A stretch of 45,373 nucleotides of DNA from a virus: IMG/VR virus record IMGVR_UViG_3300017598_000369, positions 1-45,373 of that record. One strand, written 5' to 3'. The notes under the pieces were generated by a model. That model did not search any database and was not told the DNA's origin. It worked only from the letters and a program-made list of their open reading frames with translations. This document shows, one piece after another, positions 15,336 to 21,746 of the stretch (the stretch's first letter is position 1; every line of letters starts with the position of its first letter). The position numbers were made by a program, and so were the translations under genes.

Positions 15336-15701
15336 TTAGTCATCTTCTCCCATCGCTTTCAACAGCTCTTCAGCTCTACTTTCCGGAGTATCTATATTAT
15401 GCACAACCTGCCTATCCACAAGCCCATGGTTCGCTTTTAATAGGAATATAGCCATGGATGCCACCCAGTCACCAGAAAGACCTTTTTTCATTAAATAACT
15501 CTTCTGTAAGCCCTTAATTCTTTTACATGTCTCGGAAAACGCATCATGAATTTTCTTCCATTCATGCGCTGTGTCTGGATTAATATCTAAGTAAACAGAT
15601 AGATCTTCAATAGTTGCTAACTGCTCTTTCTTCCTGCAATTCTCTATATATTTATCCGCTTTTTCTTGAAGTTTTTTGTCGTATTTTGTAGGTCTTGCCA
15701 C
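15336..15701 (-). CDS. Terminase small subunit
   Basis: 121 residues from GTG 15701 (MARPTKYDKKLQEKADKYIE), with GGGGGC upstream. The N-terminal helix-turn-helix (TIEDLSVYLDINPDTAHEWK, about 34-53) is the DNA-recognition part. The C-terminal SGDWVASMAIFLLKANHGL (about 83-101) is typical of small terminases of Gram-negative phages. It recognises the packaging site and regulates the large subunit. Separated from the large subunit by about 1.3 kb of small genes. Confidence 0.85.
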   Translation of the reverse strand: MARPTKYDKKLQEKADKYIENCRKKEQLATIEDLSVYLDINPDTAHEWKKIHDAFSETCKRIKGLQKSYLMKKGLSGDWVASMAIFLLKANHGLVDRQVVHNIDTPESRAEELLKAMGEDD

Positions 15702-15747
15702 GATAGCCCCCGTATCAGTCAGTTAGCCCAAATCAGTTACTTAAATC

Positions 15748-15776
15748 ATTATACAGGAAAATAGGCTATTTGTCAA
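15748..15776 (-). promoter_or_regulatory. Consensus promoter for terminase small subunit
   Basis: Minus strand TTGACA (15776-15771), 17-bp spacer, TATAAT (15753-15748). Predicted start near 15741, 40 bases before the GTG. It begins almost immediately after the small-RNA terminator U-tract. Confidence 0.9.
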
Positions 15777-15778
15777 GT

Positions 15779-15821
15779 AAAAAAAATAGGGTGCACAGTG
15801 GAGAGATACTGCACACCCTAT
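15779..15821 (-). terminator. Strong intrinsic terminator of the small RNA
   Basis: Minus strand stem ATAGGGTG-TG-CAGT / ACTG-TG-CACCCTAT with an 8-base loop, then eight T. The two TG/TG positions pair as G-U wobbles in RNA; on the plus strand they would be A-C mismatches, so the element is built for leftward RNA. It also ends transcription from the glucosaminidase gene. Confidence 0.9.
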
Positions 15822-15848
15822 AAAGGAGAGAAGGAGTTTGTGAAAACT
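15779..15848 (-). ncRNA. Candidate ~70-nt small RNA with anti-Shine-Dalgarno segments
   Basis: A perfect promoter at 15855-15883 should start transcription near 15848. The transcript meets a 14-bp hairpin with two G-U wobbles followed by eight U, ending near 15779. No reading frame fits. The unpaired 5' part contains ACTCCTTCTCTCCTTTA and the hairpin loop contains ATCTCTCC, both complementary to GGAGAG/AAGGAG ribosome sites used in this genome. A short leaderless transcript with own promoter and terminator is the simplest reading; its regulatory role is inferred. Confidence 0.65.
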
Positions 15849-15854
15849 AGACAT

Positions 15855-15883
15855 ATTATACATTAATGATATTCATTTGTCAA
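15855..15883 (-). promoter_or_regulatory. Consensus promoter of the candidate small RNA
   Basis: Minus strand TTGACA (15883-15878), 17-bp spacer, TATAAT (15860-15855). It overlaps the stop region of the glucosaminidase gene and has only a 70-base unit downstream before a strong terminator. Confidence 0.9.
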
Positions 15884-16328
15884 GTATTATTTTGAAAACC
15901 TTTCTTTTCTTCAGTGCAATGATTATTTTTTTAACCTTTTTTACATACTCTGGGTCTACTGCATAACCATATTTCACCAAACCAAAAAGAAACCCCTCCT
16001 CACTCCTAGAATATCCCTTCCTTTTAAAATAACCTAGCATCTCTATATTCGCCTCTTCTAGCGTGTTATACTGCTTCATACACTCTATAGGCTTAGACTT
16101 CTTCTTACACTCCTTCCAAGGTATTTTTCTGGAATAGTGGTTGTTATAGTCATTATGGTACTTGCTAGTGTACCAAGCAGATTCTAACACAGTCATAGCA
16201 GTTATTATCTTTGCAGCCTCAGAATATTCAGAATTTAAATAAAAATTGTAAATCTCCTGGGCTTTGGCTTTATAATCTGCGCTCAAAGATGTTGAAAAAA
16301 ATATAATGAATATTAATAATCTATACAT
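15873..16328 (-). CDS. Secreted glucosaminidase-like peptidoglycan hydrolase
   Basis: 151 residues from ATG 16328, with GAGAGGAT upstream. Signal peptide MYRLLIFIIFFSTSLSA with likely cleavage after LSA. The mature part follows the FlgJ/glucosaminidase pattern: AKIITAMTVLESAWYTSKY near 42 with the catalytic Glu, then YNNHYSRKIPW and ECMKQYNTLEEANIEMLGYF. This family cleaves the glycan strand. Short for the family, so it is close to a minimal domain. It may act in lysis or be host-derived. Follows the Cys-rich 50-codon gene. Confidence 0.8.
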   Translation of the reverse strand: MYRLLIFIIFFSTSLSADYKAKAQEIYNFYLNSEYSEAAKIITAMTVLESAWYTSKYHNDYNNHYSRKIPWKECKKKSKPIECMKQYNTLEEANIEMLGYFKRKGYSRSEEGFLFGLVKYGYAVDPEYVKKVKKIIIALKKRKVFKIILDK

Positions 16329-16347
16329 ATAATATCCTCTCAATTAT

Positions 16348-16500
16348 CTACCCTAAAAACCTGTCAATTATCAACTCCCAGTAACATTCCCGCTCCGGTT
16401 CGACTAAACACACCGCATTTTGCAATTCAATATCACTAAACTTTTCAGCTCGACTCAACCGACATGGATGTTCACAGCTACTACATATATATTCGTACAT
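16348..16500 (-). CDS. Cys-rich small protein
   Basis: 50 residues from ATG 16500 with AGGGGGTAG upstream. Cys at 6, 9, 13, 31 and 39 (YICSSCEHPCRLSR) suggest a small metal-binding fold. Position between two unknown/hydrolase genes gives no function. Confidence 0.68.
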   Translation of the reverse strand: MYEYICSSCEHPCRLSRAEKFSDIELQNAVCLVEPERECYWELIIDRFLG

Positions 16501-16508
16501 ACTACCCC

Positions 16509-16943
16509 CTAAAAAAGTATTGGTCTATTGTTGTGTTTAAATCTTTTTATATTGTTGTCACTGCAATTTCTAATAGATTCACATTCTTCAAAATTATAAA
16601 TACAACCCAATGGGACATAAAACCTTCCAAGCAAAATTTCACCATTTGAATCATAAAGACCATACTTTCCACCTCTCCATTTGATAACACTACCATCGAA
16701 CTTCATGTCATGCTCACGCCATAGCTCATAGTTATTCAGACGACAGTCTAAATCTATCATGTAACACCTGCCGGTTTTTGTTATAGAGCTAAGAATATAC
16801 TCCTTTTCTCCTTCAGTAAAATAAATAATTAAGGATTCGTCATAATCAACTCTTAATTTTAACACATAATCCTCATCTCTTTTAAGTCTCTCAATCTCCT
16901 CGCCCATCTCTTCATATTTCTTTCTTAATTCATCTAAATTCAT
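16509..16943 (-). CDS. Hypothetical protein behind twin palindromes
   Basis: 144 residues. N-terminal coiled coil (MNLDELRKKYEEMGEEIERL) followed by a beta-rich region with WREHDMKFDG and WRGGKYGLYDSNGEILLGRF, resembling a small WG-type or SH3-like fold. AGGAGGG sits five bases upstream and directly next to one of two 18-bp palindromes, so expression is probably controlled there. Function unknown. Confidence 0.75.
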   Translation of the reverse strand: MNLDELRKKYEEMGEEIERLKRDEDYVLKLRVDYDESLIIYFTEGEKEYILSSITKTGRCYMIDLDCRLNNYELWREHDMKFDGSVIKWRGGKYGLYDSNGEILLGRFYVPLGCIYNFEECESIRNCSDNNIKRFKHNNRPILF

Positions 16944-16953
16944 AAAACCCTCC

Positions 16954-16971
16954 TATACCTCATCGGGTATA
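16954..16971. promoter_or_regulatory. Operator-like palindrome, copy 1
   Basis: TATACC-TCATCG-GGTATA: 6-bp inverted arms around six bases. Adjacent to the AGGAGGG ribosome site of the 16509-16943 gene. As RNA on the minus strand it folds as UAUACC-CGAUGA-GGUAUA, which could influence ribosome access. Confidence 0.6.
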
Positions 16972-16994
16972 ATATCAATAAAATTACTTACTTT

Positions 16995-17012
16995 TATACC
17001 TTATCGGGTATA
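16995..17012. promoter_or_regulatory. Operator-like palindrome, copy 2
   Basis: TATACC-TTATCG-GGTATA, differing from copy 1 at a single base in the loop. Centres are 41 bp apart, near four helical turns, which suits cooperative dimer binding. It begins right after the stop of the zinc-ribbon gene. Confidence 0.6.
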
Positions 17013-17180
17013 CTATTTAAATATATCACCAAAAAAATCATAAAAATTATTTACTCGCCTAATATTACCATTCATATCTATCTCATATTCTGCGCTGCAA
17101 TTCTCGCACAAATACGAGTATCTATCCAAACCTACTGGTTTTTCATATGCCAGTTTACCACCACAATTACTACACTTCAT
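17013..17180 (-). CDS. Small zinc-ribbon protein
   Basis: 55 residues from ATG 17180 with GGAGGG upstream. CSNC (Cys 3/6) and CENC (Cys 25/28) define the ribbon; the C-terminus is aromatic and hydrophobic (NNFYDFFGDIFK). Its proximity to the twin palindromes makes it a candidate binder of them, but this is speculation. Confidence 0.73.
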   Translation of the reverse strand: MKCSNCGGKLAYEKPVGLDRYSYLCENCSAEYEIDMNGNIRRVNNFYDFFGDIFK

Positions 17181-17189
17181 TTCACCCTC

Positions 17190-17372
17190 CTAAATACTAT
17201 ATCGTTCACACGCATCGCCTATACCATTTCTATTGTCGTCCTGCTGTGCCTCATTTGGAACACTAGGACAGTTATCAACCTGGTTAGCAATACCGTCATT
17301 ATCCGCATCTCTTATCGGATTATAGATATTACATCCTAAAGCGAAAAATGTCAAGAAAAAAATTATTTTCAT
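17190..17372 (-). CDS. Lipoprotein with thrombospondin type 3 repeat
   Basis: 60 residues. Signal [14 protein letters not shown] ends in a slightly non-standard lipobox (ALGC). The mature part is one TSP3 calcium-binding unit: [19 protein letters not shown] then [17 protein letters not shown]3 repeats are usual in large outer-membrane proteins such as OmpA/OprF-type, rarely alone. The ATG overlaps the lysozyme stop (ATGA) with GGAGG upstream, so it is co-translated with a lysis enzyme. Outer-membrane spanin subunit, calcium-dependent envelope factor, or superinfection lipoprotein are possible. Confidence 0.8.
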   Translation of the reverse strand: MKIIFFLTFFALGCNIYNPIRDADNDGIANQVDNCPSVPNEAQQDDNRNGIGDACERYSI

Positions 17373-17911
17373 TTCATCACCTCCTTGTAAAACGCTTTAC
17401 TGCAATCTCTAATTCTCCTCAACCAACCGGATAGAAATTTCCTATTATTATCTATAGTTGCTATCTCTCTATAGAATATAATTCTACTAGAATAGAATTT
17501 TATGTACATCATTTCTGGATCTCTTTTCAAACCTGCTAGTGTTATAGGCCCAATGATCCCGTCTTGATCCACACTGGCTATTTTCTGTAACATCCTAACA
17601 GCCTTACTTACTCCCGCATTTACAGCAAAATCAAATACATGTAGCGCCAATAATGGGTGTATATTAATTAATTCTTTACCTGCAATTCTGGTGTAATAAT
17701 TACCAAAATAAAACAGCTCAACTATCTCTTCTAGATCTTCATAAATCTCACCCTTAACAGTGTTTCTGGAGTCCAAATACTTCCAACCTATCCAATGTGG
17801 ATGGTGTCTCCTAGATATACCTCGGTATGTCTCACCGCCTCTATCATCAGGGTCATTCACATATCCGCCCTCATTTTTGAGGATTATTTTTAAAAACGTT
17901 AAATAATTCAT
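17369..17911 (-). CDS. Endolysin, GH108 muramidase with PG_binding_3
   Basis: 180 residues. Catalytic Glu14 in [20 protein letters not shown], the defining GH108 motif. The C-terminal region from about residue 90 ([29 protein letters not shown]) matches the PG_binding_3 domain. It hydrolyses the beta-1,4 glycosidic bond in peptidoglycan. No signal peptide is visible, so release would require a holin. It overlaps the coiled-coil gene upstream and the TSP3 lipoprotein downstream by 4 bases each. Confidence 0.93.
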   Translation of the reverse strand: MNYLTFLKIILKNEGGYVNDPDDRGGETYRGISRRHHPHWIGWKYLDSRNTVKGEIYEDLEEIVELFYFGNYYTRIAGKELINIHPLLALHVFDFAVNAGVSKAVRMLQKIASVDQDGIIGPITLAGLKRDPEMMYIKFYSSRIIFYREIATIDNNRKFLSGWLRRIRDCSKAFYKEVMK

Positions 17912-18201
17912 ATTATCCTCATTATTCTCTTTATTTTATCAGAAATACTATCTCCATCAACACTGTAATCTACCGGGATATCATTAATAATTTCCTTTAA
18001 AGATTCTATTTCTTTTTTTAATTTCTCTTTCATTCCGTTATCCCTTTTTTTAGCCTCAAGATTTGTGACTTTAAAACTCTGCAATAATCTTAAAGCTTTT
18101 TTGCACTCATAAACCTCCTTCTGAAGCTCCACTATTTCTATCTCAAGGTTTAAATTTTTATCTCTTAATTCATCCAAATCATCAAAAAATTTCTCATTCA
18201 T
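17908..18201 (-). CDS. Coiled-coil protein upstream of endolysin
   Basis: 97 residues from ATG 18201 with AGAGG seven bases upstream (a GTG at 18207 lacks spacing). Almost continuous coiled coil over residues 5-75 (LDELRDKNLNLEIEIVELQK). No transmembrane segment, so it is not a typical spanin. It is translationally coupled to the endolysin. Function unknown. Confidence 0.73.
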   Translation of the reverse strand: MNEKFFDDLDELRDKNLNLEIEIVELQKEVYECKKALRLLQSFKVTNLEAKKRDNGMKEKLKKEIESLKEIINDIPVDYSVDGDSISDKIKRIMRII

Positions 18202-18203
18202 GA

Positions 18204-18431
18204 TCACACCTCTCCATTTCCAAATTCGTCAATTCTAAACCTGATCTTCCAAGGAGTTATAGCAATCTCCTCTTCCACAGACTGAGATTTATAATACTCC
18301 AACTCTAACAGGTCACACAGACAGCAGAACCCGTTCTCCTCGTCCAATTCAGTCCATGCTCTACAATTAACTGTACGGCACTTTTTGTTATACTTAGGAC
18401 AATCAAGTTGTCCTGCTTCAAGTTTATTCAT
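18204..18431 (-). CDS. Cys-rich hypothetical protein
   Basis: 75 residues (MNKLEAGQLDCPKYNKKCRT). Seven Cys between 11 and 39, ending FCCLCDLL, suggest one or two zinc sites. AGGAGGG is upstream. Predicted transcript start from the promoter at 18449-18476 is about 10 bases before the ATG region. Confidence 0.73.
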   Translation of the reverse strand: MNKLEAGQLDCPKYNKKCRTVNCRAWTELDEENGFCCLCDLLELEYYKSQSVEEEIAITPWKIRFRIDEFGNGEV

Positions 18432-18448
18432 AATACCCTCCTAATCAT

Positions 18449-18476
18449 ATCTTACTCACCAACTAATCTTTGTCAA
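18449..18476 (-). promoter_or_regulatory. Probable promoter, TAAGAT -10
   Basis: Minus strand TTGACA (18476-18471), 16-bp spacer, TAAGAT (18454-18449). Predicted start near 18442. Overlaps the end of the preceding gene; feeds the lysis-associated cluster. Confidence 0.7.
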
Positions 18477-18618
18477 GAACTTTTTTATAATAATTTTTAG
18501 AGTTGTCTCTAAACCTGATTTTACTTGGTGTTTTAAACCACTCCCTATCCTCAGTCTCTAATTTATTAGCCCATAAAAAGTTGGCTAAATCGGTTATTTT
18601 ATCCCAATTAATCAGCAT
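18463..18618 (-). CDS. Hypothetical small protein
   Basis: 51 residues from ATG 18618 (MLINWDKITDLANFLWANKL), overlapping the pentapeptide gene by 11 bases. GGGAG lies about 11 bases upstream, so the start is less certain than most. Helical N-terminus, basic C-terminus. Function unknown. Confidence 0.6.
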   Translation of the reverse strand: MLINWDKITDLANFLWANKLETEDREWFKTPSKIRFRDNSKNYYKKVLDKD

Positions 18619-18979
18619 TATTAATATCTCCCGTAGTTCCAAACGCCGCCCTAGTGAAATCGCACCCAATTACGATAGAGTCTCTAGTAGTAGCGTCAAT
18701 TAGAATAGAGTTGCTGAAATTAGCATATACCAACCTGCAATTTTTCATGGTTGCGCCTACCATGATTGCCATTCTAAAATCTGTATATTCCAGATTACAA
18801 CAATCTAAATTAGCATTAATTAAGATGGTCCTTGATAAATCCATTTCTGATAAATCTGAACCAGATAAATCAGCGTCAGATAAATCTATATATCCATCTC
18901 TGAAGAATAATTCTCTGTAGCGGTTCCATAGCCGCCTATCTCCCCTTCTCAATACGTTAATTAATTTCTGTTTATTCAT
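18608..18979 (-). CDS. Pentapeptide-repeat protein
   Basis: 123 residues. Repeats of A(D/N)Lxx type run from about residue 30 to 115: DLSDADLSGSDLSEMDLSRT, INANLDCCNLEYTDF, ANFSNSILIDATT, IVIGCDFTRAAFG. They form a right-handed quadrilateral beta-helix; some members mimic DNA and inhibit gyrase, others are structural. AGGAGAG precedes the ATG, which overlaps the YopX gene by 8 bases. Confidence 0.88.
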   Translation of the reverse strand: MNKQKLINVLRRGDRRLWNRYRELFFRDGYIDLSDADLSGSDLSEMDLSRTILINANLDCCNLEYTDFRMAIMVGATMKNCRLVYANFSNSILIDATTRDSIVIGCDFTRAAFGTTGDINNAD

Positions 18980-19334
18980 CTAACTCTCCTAATAATTCTG
19001 GGTTTTCGTGAATATTATCAAATACTTTAATTTCATTTCCGTTAAAATTGTCGAAATCAACAATTAACGAATTAGACGACATTATAAATCTTGCTGTATC
19101 ACAATCATATAGCACCTCAAAAAAACCATCTTCTTTAATTATTTCTACAATATCACCCTCGTAAATCTCAACACCGTTTTTATCTTTCAATCCGGTGTAT
19201 TGATCTACTGTTTCTCTAATAACAGGATATACATTACCCTTTGTGGTTGATATTTCTGAATAAAGATCTATAAAAGAACCGAAAATCATTTTACCATTTG
19301 AAATCTTTTTACCCCTAAACTTAATCTCTCTCAT
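18972..19334 (-). CDS. YopX-family protein
   Basis: 120 residues. N-terminus MREIKFRGKKISNGKMIFGS and the middle DQYTGLKDKNGVEIYEGDIV are diagnostic for the YopX family (first seen in phage SPbeta), widespread in phages and of unknown function. GGAGGG precedes the ATG. A promoter inside the helicase gene (19370-19398) could transcribe it separately. Confidence 0.92.
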   Translation of the reverse strand: MREIKFRGKKISNGKMIFGSFIDLYSEISTTKGNVYPVIRETVDQYTGLKDKNGVEIYEGDIVEIIKEDGFFEVLYDCDTARFIMSSNSLIVDFDNFNGNEIKVFDNIHENPELLGELDE

Positions 19335-20356
19335 CTCATCCCTCCATTATTTGAACCATTAACTAACATAGTATAACCCTCAAAACTATTTTTGTCAAGC
19401 TCTTTTATTTGTGCCTTCCAACCAAAAAACGCAAAATAGATAAAACCATGGCTAGACCCTTGTTTATTCTTGCATAAATGAACTTCAATAACTGGATTAT
19501 AAACTGGATTATTTATATCTCCTGTCTGATATACCACCTCAGTTTTACCCTGTTTTGCTTGGTATTCGTTATGAATCATCATAATAACGTCAGAATCATA
19601 TACTATGTCTACTGCATCTTTCACGTCATCTATTCCAGGTCTACCATAATCACTGGTTTTTTTAAATTCTACCGTCATAATAATTGGAATTCTTAATTCA
19701 ACAGATAATTTTTTAATACCCTCAGACATTTTAATATACTTTCCTTTTTCCTGGAAACAATCACTCCTGATTTTATGGAAATTATCAATAAATACAACCA
19801 GTTCTTCACCTTCGCTTAATTCACTTTTTGAGATGGTTATCTCTTCAATAATTTTACTGTAATCAACCATGTCTGAAGCGTCAATTATTTGAATCCTGTC
19901 TGCTTTATTGGATAGGTTTTCAACACCTGATAGTAATTTACCCTCATAATCATTATAGCTCTCTGGTTTATTCGCCTTAACTCTTTTAGGAAATGCAACA
20001 TCATTAATACTTGCTCCAGATTGATTTGAAATTAAGCGGTTAATTATTTTTGGTGCGCTATCATCAATGGAAAAATATAAAACCTTAGCTTTAGGATTAT
20101 TGATTAATGTTCCAATTATCAGGTTAATAAAAAACATAGTTTTACCGTGGTGAGACCTACCACCAACCAGAACCACGCCTGGTTGTAATCCGTCAATTCT
20201 CTCATCTAGCTCTGGGAACCCTGTTTGCATTCCAATTAACCTACCGTCTCTTTTGCTCGCTACGGTTAAAAACTCCTCTACCCTAGCCCTAGTACTCGGA
20301 AAACGTTTTTCGTTCATCACGGCAGCGAGAGTGTCTAATTTTACATCTTTAGTCAC
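19331..20356 (-). CDS. DnaB-type replicative helicase (RecA-like domain)
   Basis: 341 residues from GTG 20356, with GGGAGG seven bases upstream; a longer reading overlaps the loader gene. Walker A GGRSHHGKT at about 65-73, Walker B VVFIDNFH near 189, and the DnaB-like signature GFPELDERIDGLQPG just before. The usual DnaB N-terminal domain is reduced. It unwinds the replication fork. It follows the candidate loader and initiator genes, an O-P-helicase order as in lambdoid-type modules. It overlaps the loader by 8 bases. Confidence 0.88.
   Translation of the reverse strand: MTKDVKLDTLAAVMNEKRFPSTRARVEEFLTVASKRDGRLIGMQTGFPELDERIDGLQPGVVLVGGRSHHGKTMFFINLIIGTLINNPKAKVLYFSIDDSAPKIINRLISNQSGASINDVAFPKRVKANKPESYNDYEGKLLSGVENLSNKADRIQIIDASDMVDYSKIIEEITISKSELSEGEELVVFIDNFHKIRSDCFQEKGKYIKMSEGIKKLSVELRIPIIMTVEFKKTSDYGRPGIDDVKDAVDIVYDSDVIMMIHNEYQAKQGKTEVVYQTGDINNPVYNPVIEVHLCKNKQGSSHGFIYFAFFGWKAQIKELDKNSFEGYTMLVNGSNNGGMR
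19370..19398 (-). promoter_or_regulatory. Possible internal promoter for YopX
   Basis: Minus strand TTGACA (19398-19393), 17-bp spacer, TATACT (19375-19370), inside the 3' end of the helicase gene. Predicted start near 19363, before the YopX ATG at 19334. Confidence 0.6.
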
Positions 20357-20657
20357 AGTCAAACCTCCCTGATTCAAATTGTTTGTTCTGAATTGCAAAT
20401 CTACGCTCTTTTTCCACAGTTTTTACATATTGCAGGATTTTTGCTAAATTTGGTGTGCGCTCCTCGCTATCCATACATAGCTCTATTGCCTCAATTATAA
20501 CATTGTCGTTATATACACCAAGTTTGCTATCCCATAGTTTTAAAACCATATCCTTGCCCGCTTCGTTTTCCATATAGCTTGCAGGGAAAGGCATATAACC
20601 AAACGCTATATGGATCATGGAAAATACTTTTCTGTAAAATTCTCTCGGCTTATTCAT
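20349..20657 (-). CDS. Helicase loader candidate
   Basis: 102 residues from ATG 20657 with AGGAGGAGG upstream. Helical pattern FYRKVFSMIHIAFG...KDMVLKLWDSKLGVY...IIEAIELCMD...TPNLAKILQYVK resembles the N-terminal helical domain of phage lambda P / G39P-type loaders (aromatic-W-Leu positions and a closing PNLAKI). Between initiator and helicase genes, as expected for a loader. No ATPase motif, also like those families. Assignment is by pattern and context. Confidence 0.6.
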   Translation of the reverse strand: MNKPREFYRKVFSMIHIAFGYMPFPASYMENEAGKDMVLKLWDSKLGVYNDNVIIEAIELCMDSEERTPNLAKILQYVKTVEKERRFAIQNKQFESGRFDCD

Positions 20658-20982
20658 ACCTCCTCCTGCCAATATGTGACTGGTAAACACTACCTCTCTT
20701 CCCATCTTTGCGCTCTGTTCCATCTTTTTTTAATATTGGCCCAAAATAGAGCATTTCCGGAACAAATTCACAAAAATCAAATGTTGCTGACATGCTTTCT
20801 ATTCTTATAGTCACTATATTATCTGCAACAACATCACCTATTCTATGTGGGTTATTACTTACTGCGTATTTGCAGATAATTTCATGTCTAGCATTATCAA
20901 AAATAGTTGCTATTTCATTTCTAGCTTTTTTTAATTTAGTTTCTATCTCATTCATTTTTTCTTTAAATTCTTCTCTATTCAT
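20650..20982 (-). CDS. Hypothetical protein in replication operon
   Basis: 110 residues. N-terminal coiled coil (EEFKEKMNEIETKLKKARNE), then a mixed beta region and a basic end (GRRRYE). AGGAGGG precedes the ATG. Flanked by initiator and loader genes, so a replication accessory role is plausible. It overlaps the loader gene by 8 bases. Confidence 0.72.
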   Translation of the reverse strand: MNREEFKEKMNEIETKLKKARNEIATIFDNARHEIICKYAVSNNPHRIGDVVADNIVTIRIESMSATFDFCEFVPEMLYFGPILKKDGTERKDGKRGSVYQSHIGRRRYE

Positions 20983-20991
20983 AGTACCCTC

Positions 20992-21678
20992 CTAAAAATC
21001 AAGTAATGTTTTCTGACCACCACTTTTTATTTCCTCTTTCTTGAACCAGTTTAATGCAACTGCATAATGGTTTTTGTATTTCTTTCCTTTCTGCTCGATA
21101 TAAATATCAATCCTTTCAACCATCGAATCAGCTCTTTCTTTTCCAAATCTGTCAACCAGTTTTTTATATTCCTCATCAGTCATCTTCACATGGTTAAATT
21201 CACCATATGATTTTTTTCTTTTTTTTGTAATAATATTTATATTATTATTTTCTTTATTATTATTCTTATTATTCTTATTACTTTGTTTTATTGTGTTCAC
21301 TTGTTGTTCACTTGTTGTTCGCTTGTTGTTCACTTGTTGTTCATTCTGCTGTTCACTTGTCTGGTACTTACTGTAGTTAAGTATTGTAATTATTGAATAT
21401 TTAGAGAATGTTTGTTGTTCAATTAGCTGTTCACTTTTGAACGTTTTTAACAATCTATATATTTTATTGGCGTCTATCCCTGTTTCCTCGGCTAGTTTTT
21501 TGCGACCTGTGATTAACTGTCCTTTTTCAAGTTTTTTCCTTCTTCCATTTAGCATAAATTCACTATCTGTATAATTTGCTGAATATAAAAGATGAACCCA
21601 TAAATGGACCGCTTCAGAATCCTTGTAAAAAAATGACTTTAATAATTTACGATGTAAAGTGATAAATCCTTGTTCCAT
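20992..21678 (-). CDS. Replication initiator / replisome organiser
   Basis: 228 residues. N-terminal winged-helix domain (about 1-105) of the phage replisome organiser type: MEQGFITLHRKLLKSFFYKD, HLWVHLLYSANY, GQLITGRKKLAEETG. The central 106-150 stretch is low-complexity (Gln/Asn/Lys-rich). The C-terminal 155-220 (MTDEEYKKLVDRFGKERADS) resembles a DnaD-like tail. It should bind the origin and recruit loader and helicase. The central coding DNA carries an 11-bp repeat array and AT tract, as in lambda O. Leader hairpin and promoter lie upstream. Confidence 0.82.
   Translation of the reverse strand: MEQGFITLHRKLLKSFFYKDSEAVHLWVHLLYSANYTDSEFMLNGRRKKLEKGQLITGRKKLAEETGIDANKIYRLLKTFKSEQLIEQQTFSKYSIITILNYSKYQTSEQQNEQQVNNKRTTSEQQVNTIKQSNKNNKNNNKENNNINIITKKRKKSYGEFNHVKMTDEEYKKLVDRFGKERADSMVERIDIYIEQKGKKYKNHYAVALNWFKKEEIKSGGQKTLLDF
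21213..21292. other. AT-rich tract, candidate DNA-unwinding element
   Basis: About 80 bases with almost no G or C, made of T- and A-runs, immediately beside the iteron array inside the initiator gene. The coded protein there is a Lys/Asn linker, which tolerates such bias. Juxtaposition with iterons is the layout of lambda-type origins. Confidence 0.55.
21294..21437. repeat. Iteron-like array, candidate replication origin
   Basis: Eight copies of TGTTCACTTG or close variants start at 21294, 21305, 21316, 21327, 21338, 21350, 21416 and 21428. Spacing is 11-12 bp, about one helical turn, and not a multiple of three. So it is not a simple codon repeat and suggests selection on DNA. The AT-rich tract adjoins the first copy. 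Together they resemble an origin nested in its initiator gene. Confidence 0.65.
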
Positions 21679-21683
21679 ACCAT

Positions 21684-21733
21684 CCTCCCACGGACAAAAT
21701 TAATAGTAACTCTGCCCGTCCTTGCAAGGGAGA
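21684..21733 (-). promoter_or_regulatory. Leader hairpin that can mask the initiator ribosome site
   Basis: In the minus-strand leader, TCTCCC (21733-21728) pairs with GGGAGG (21689-21684), the ribosome site of the initiator gene, and GGAC (21721-21718 region) pairs with GTCC (21695-21692). The stem has unequal internal loops. This could limit translation initiation. Confidence 0.45.
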
Positions 21734-21746
21734 ACAGATTTACCAT

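Noticed and set aside
16344-16400. Promoter with TTGACA near 16360
   Set aside because: The TTGACA on the minus strand lies within the 50-codon gene and has no -10 at 15-19 bp spacing.
18608-18979. Pentapeptide protein as a definite gyrase inhibitor
   Set aside because: Repeat type alone does not define target; kept only as a possibility.
21294-21437. CRISPR array
   Set aside because: Repeat unit is only 10-12 bp with no spacers; it lies inside a coding gene and fits iterons better.
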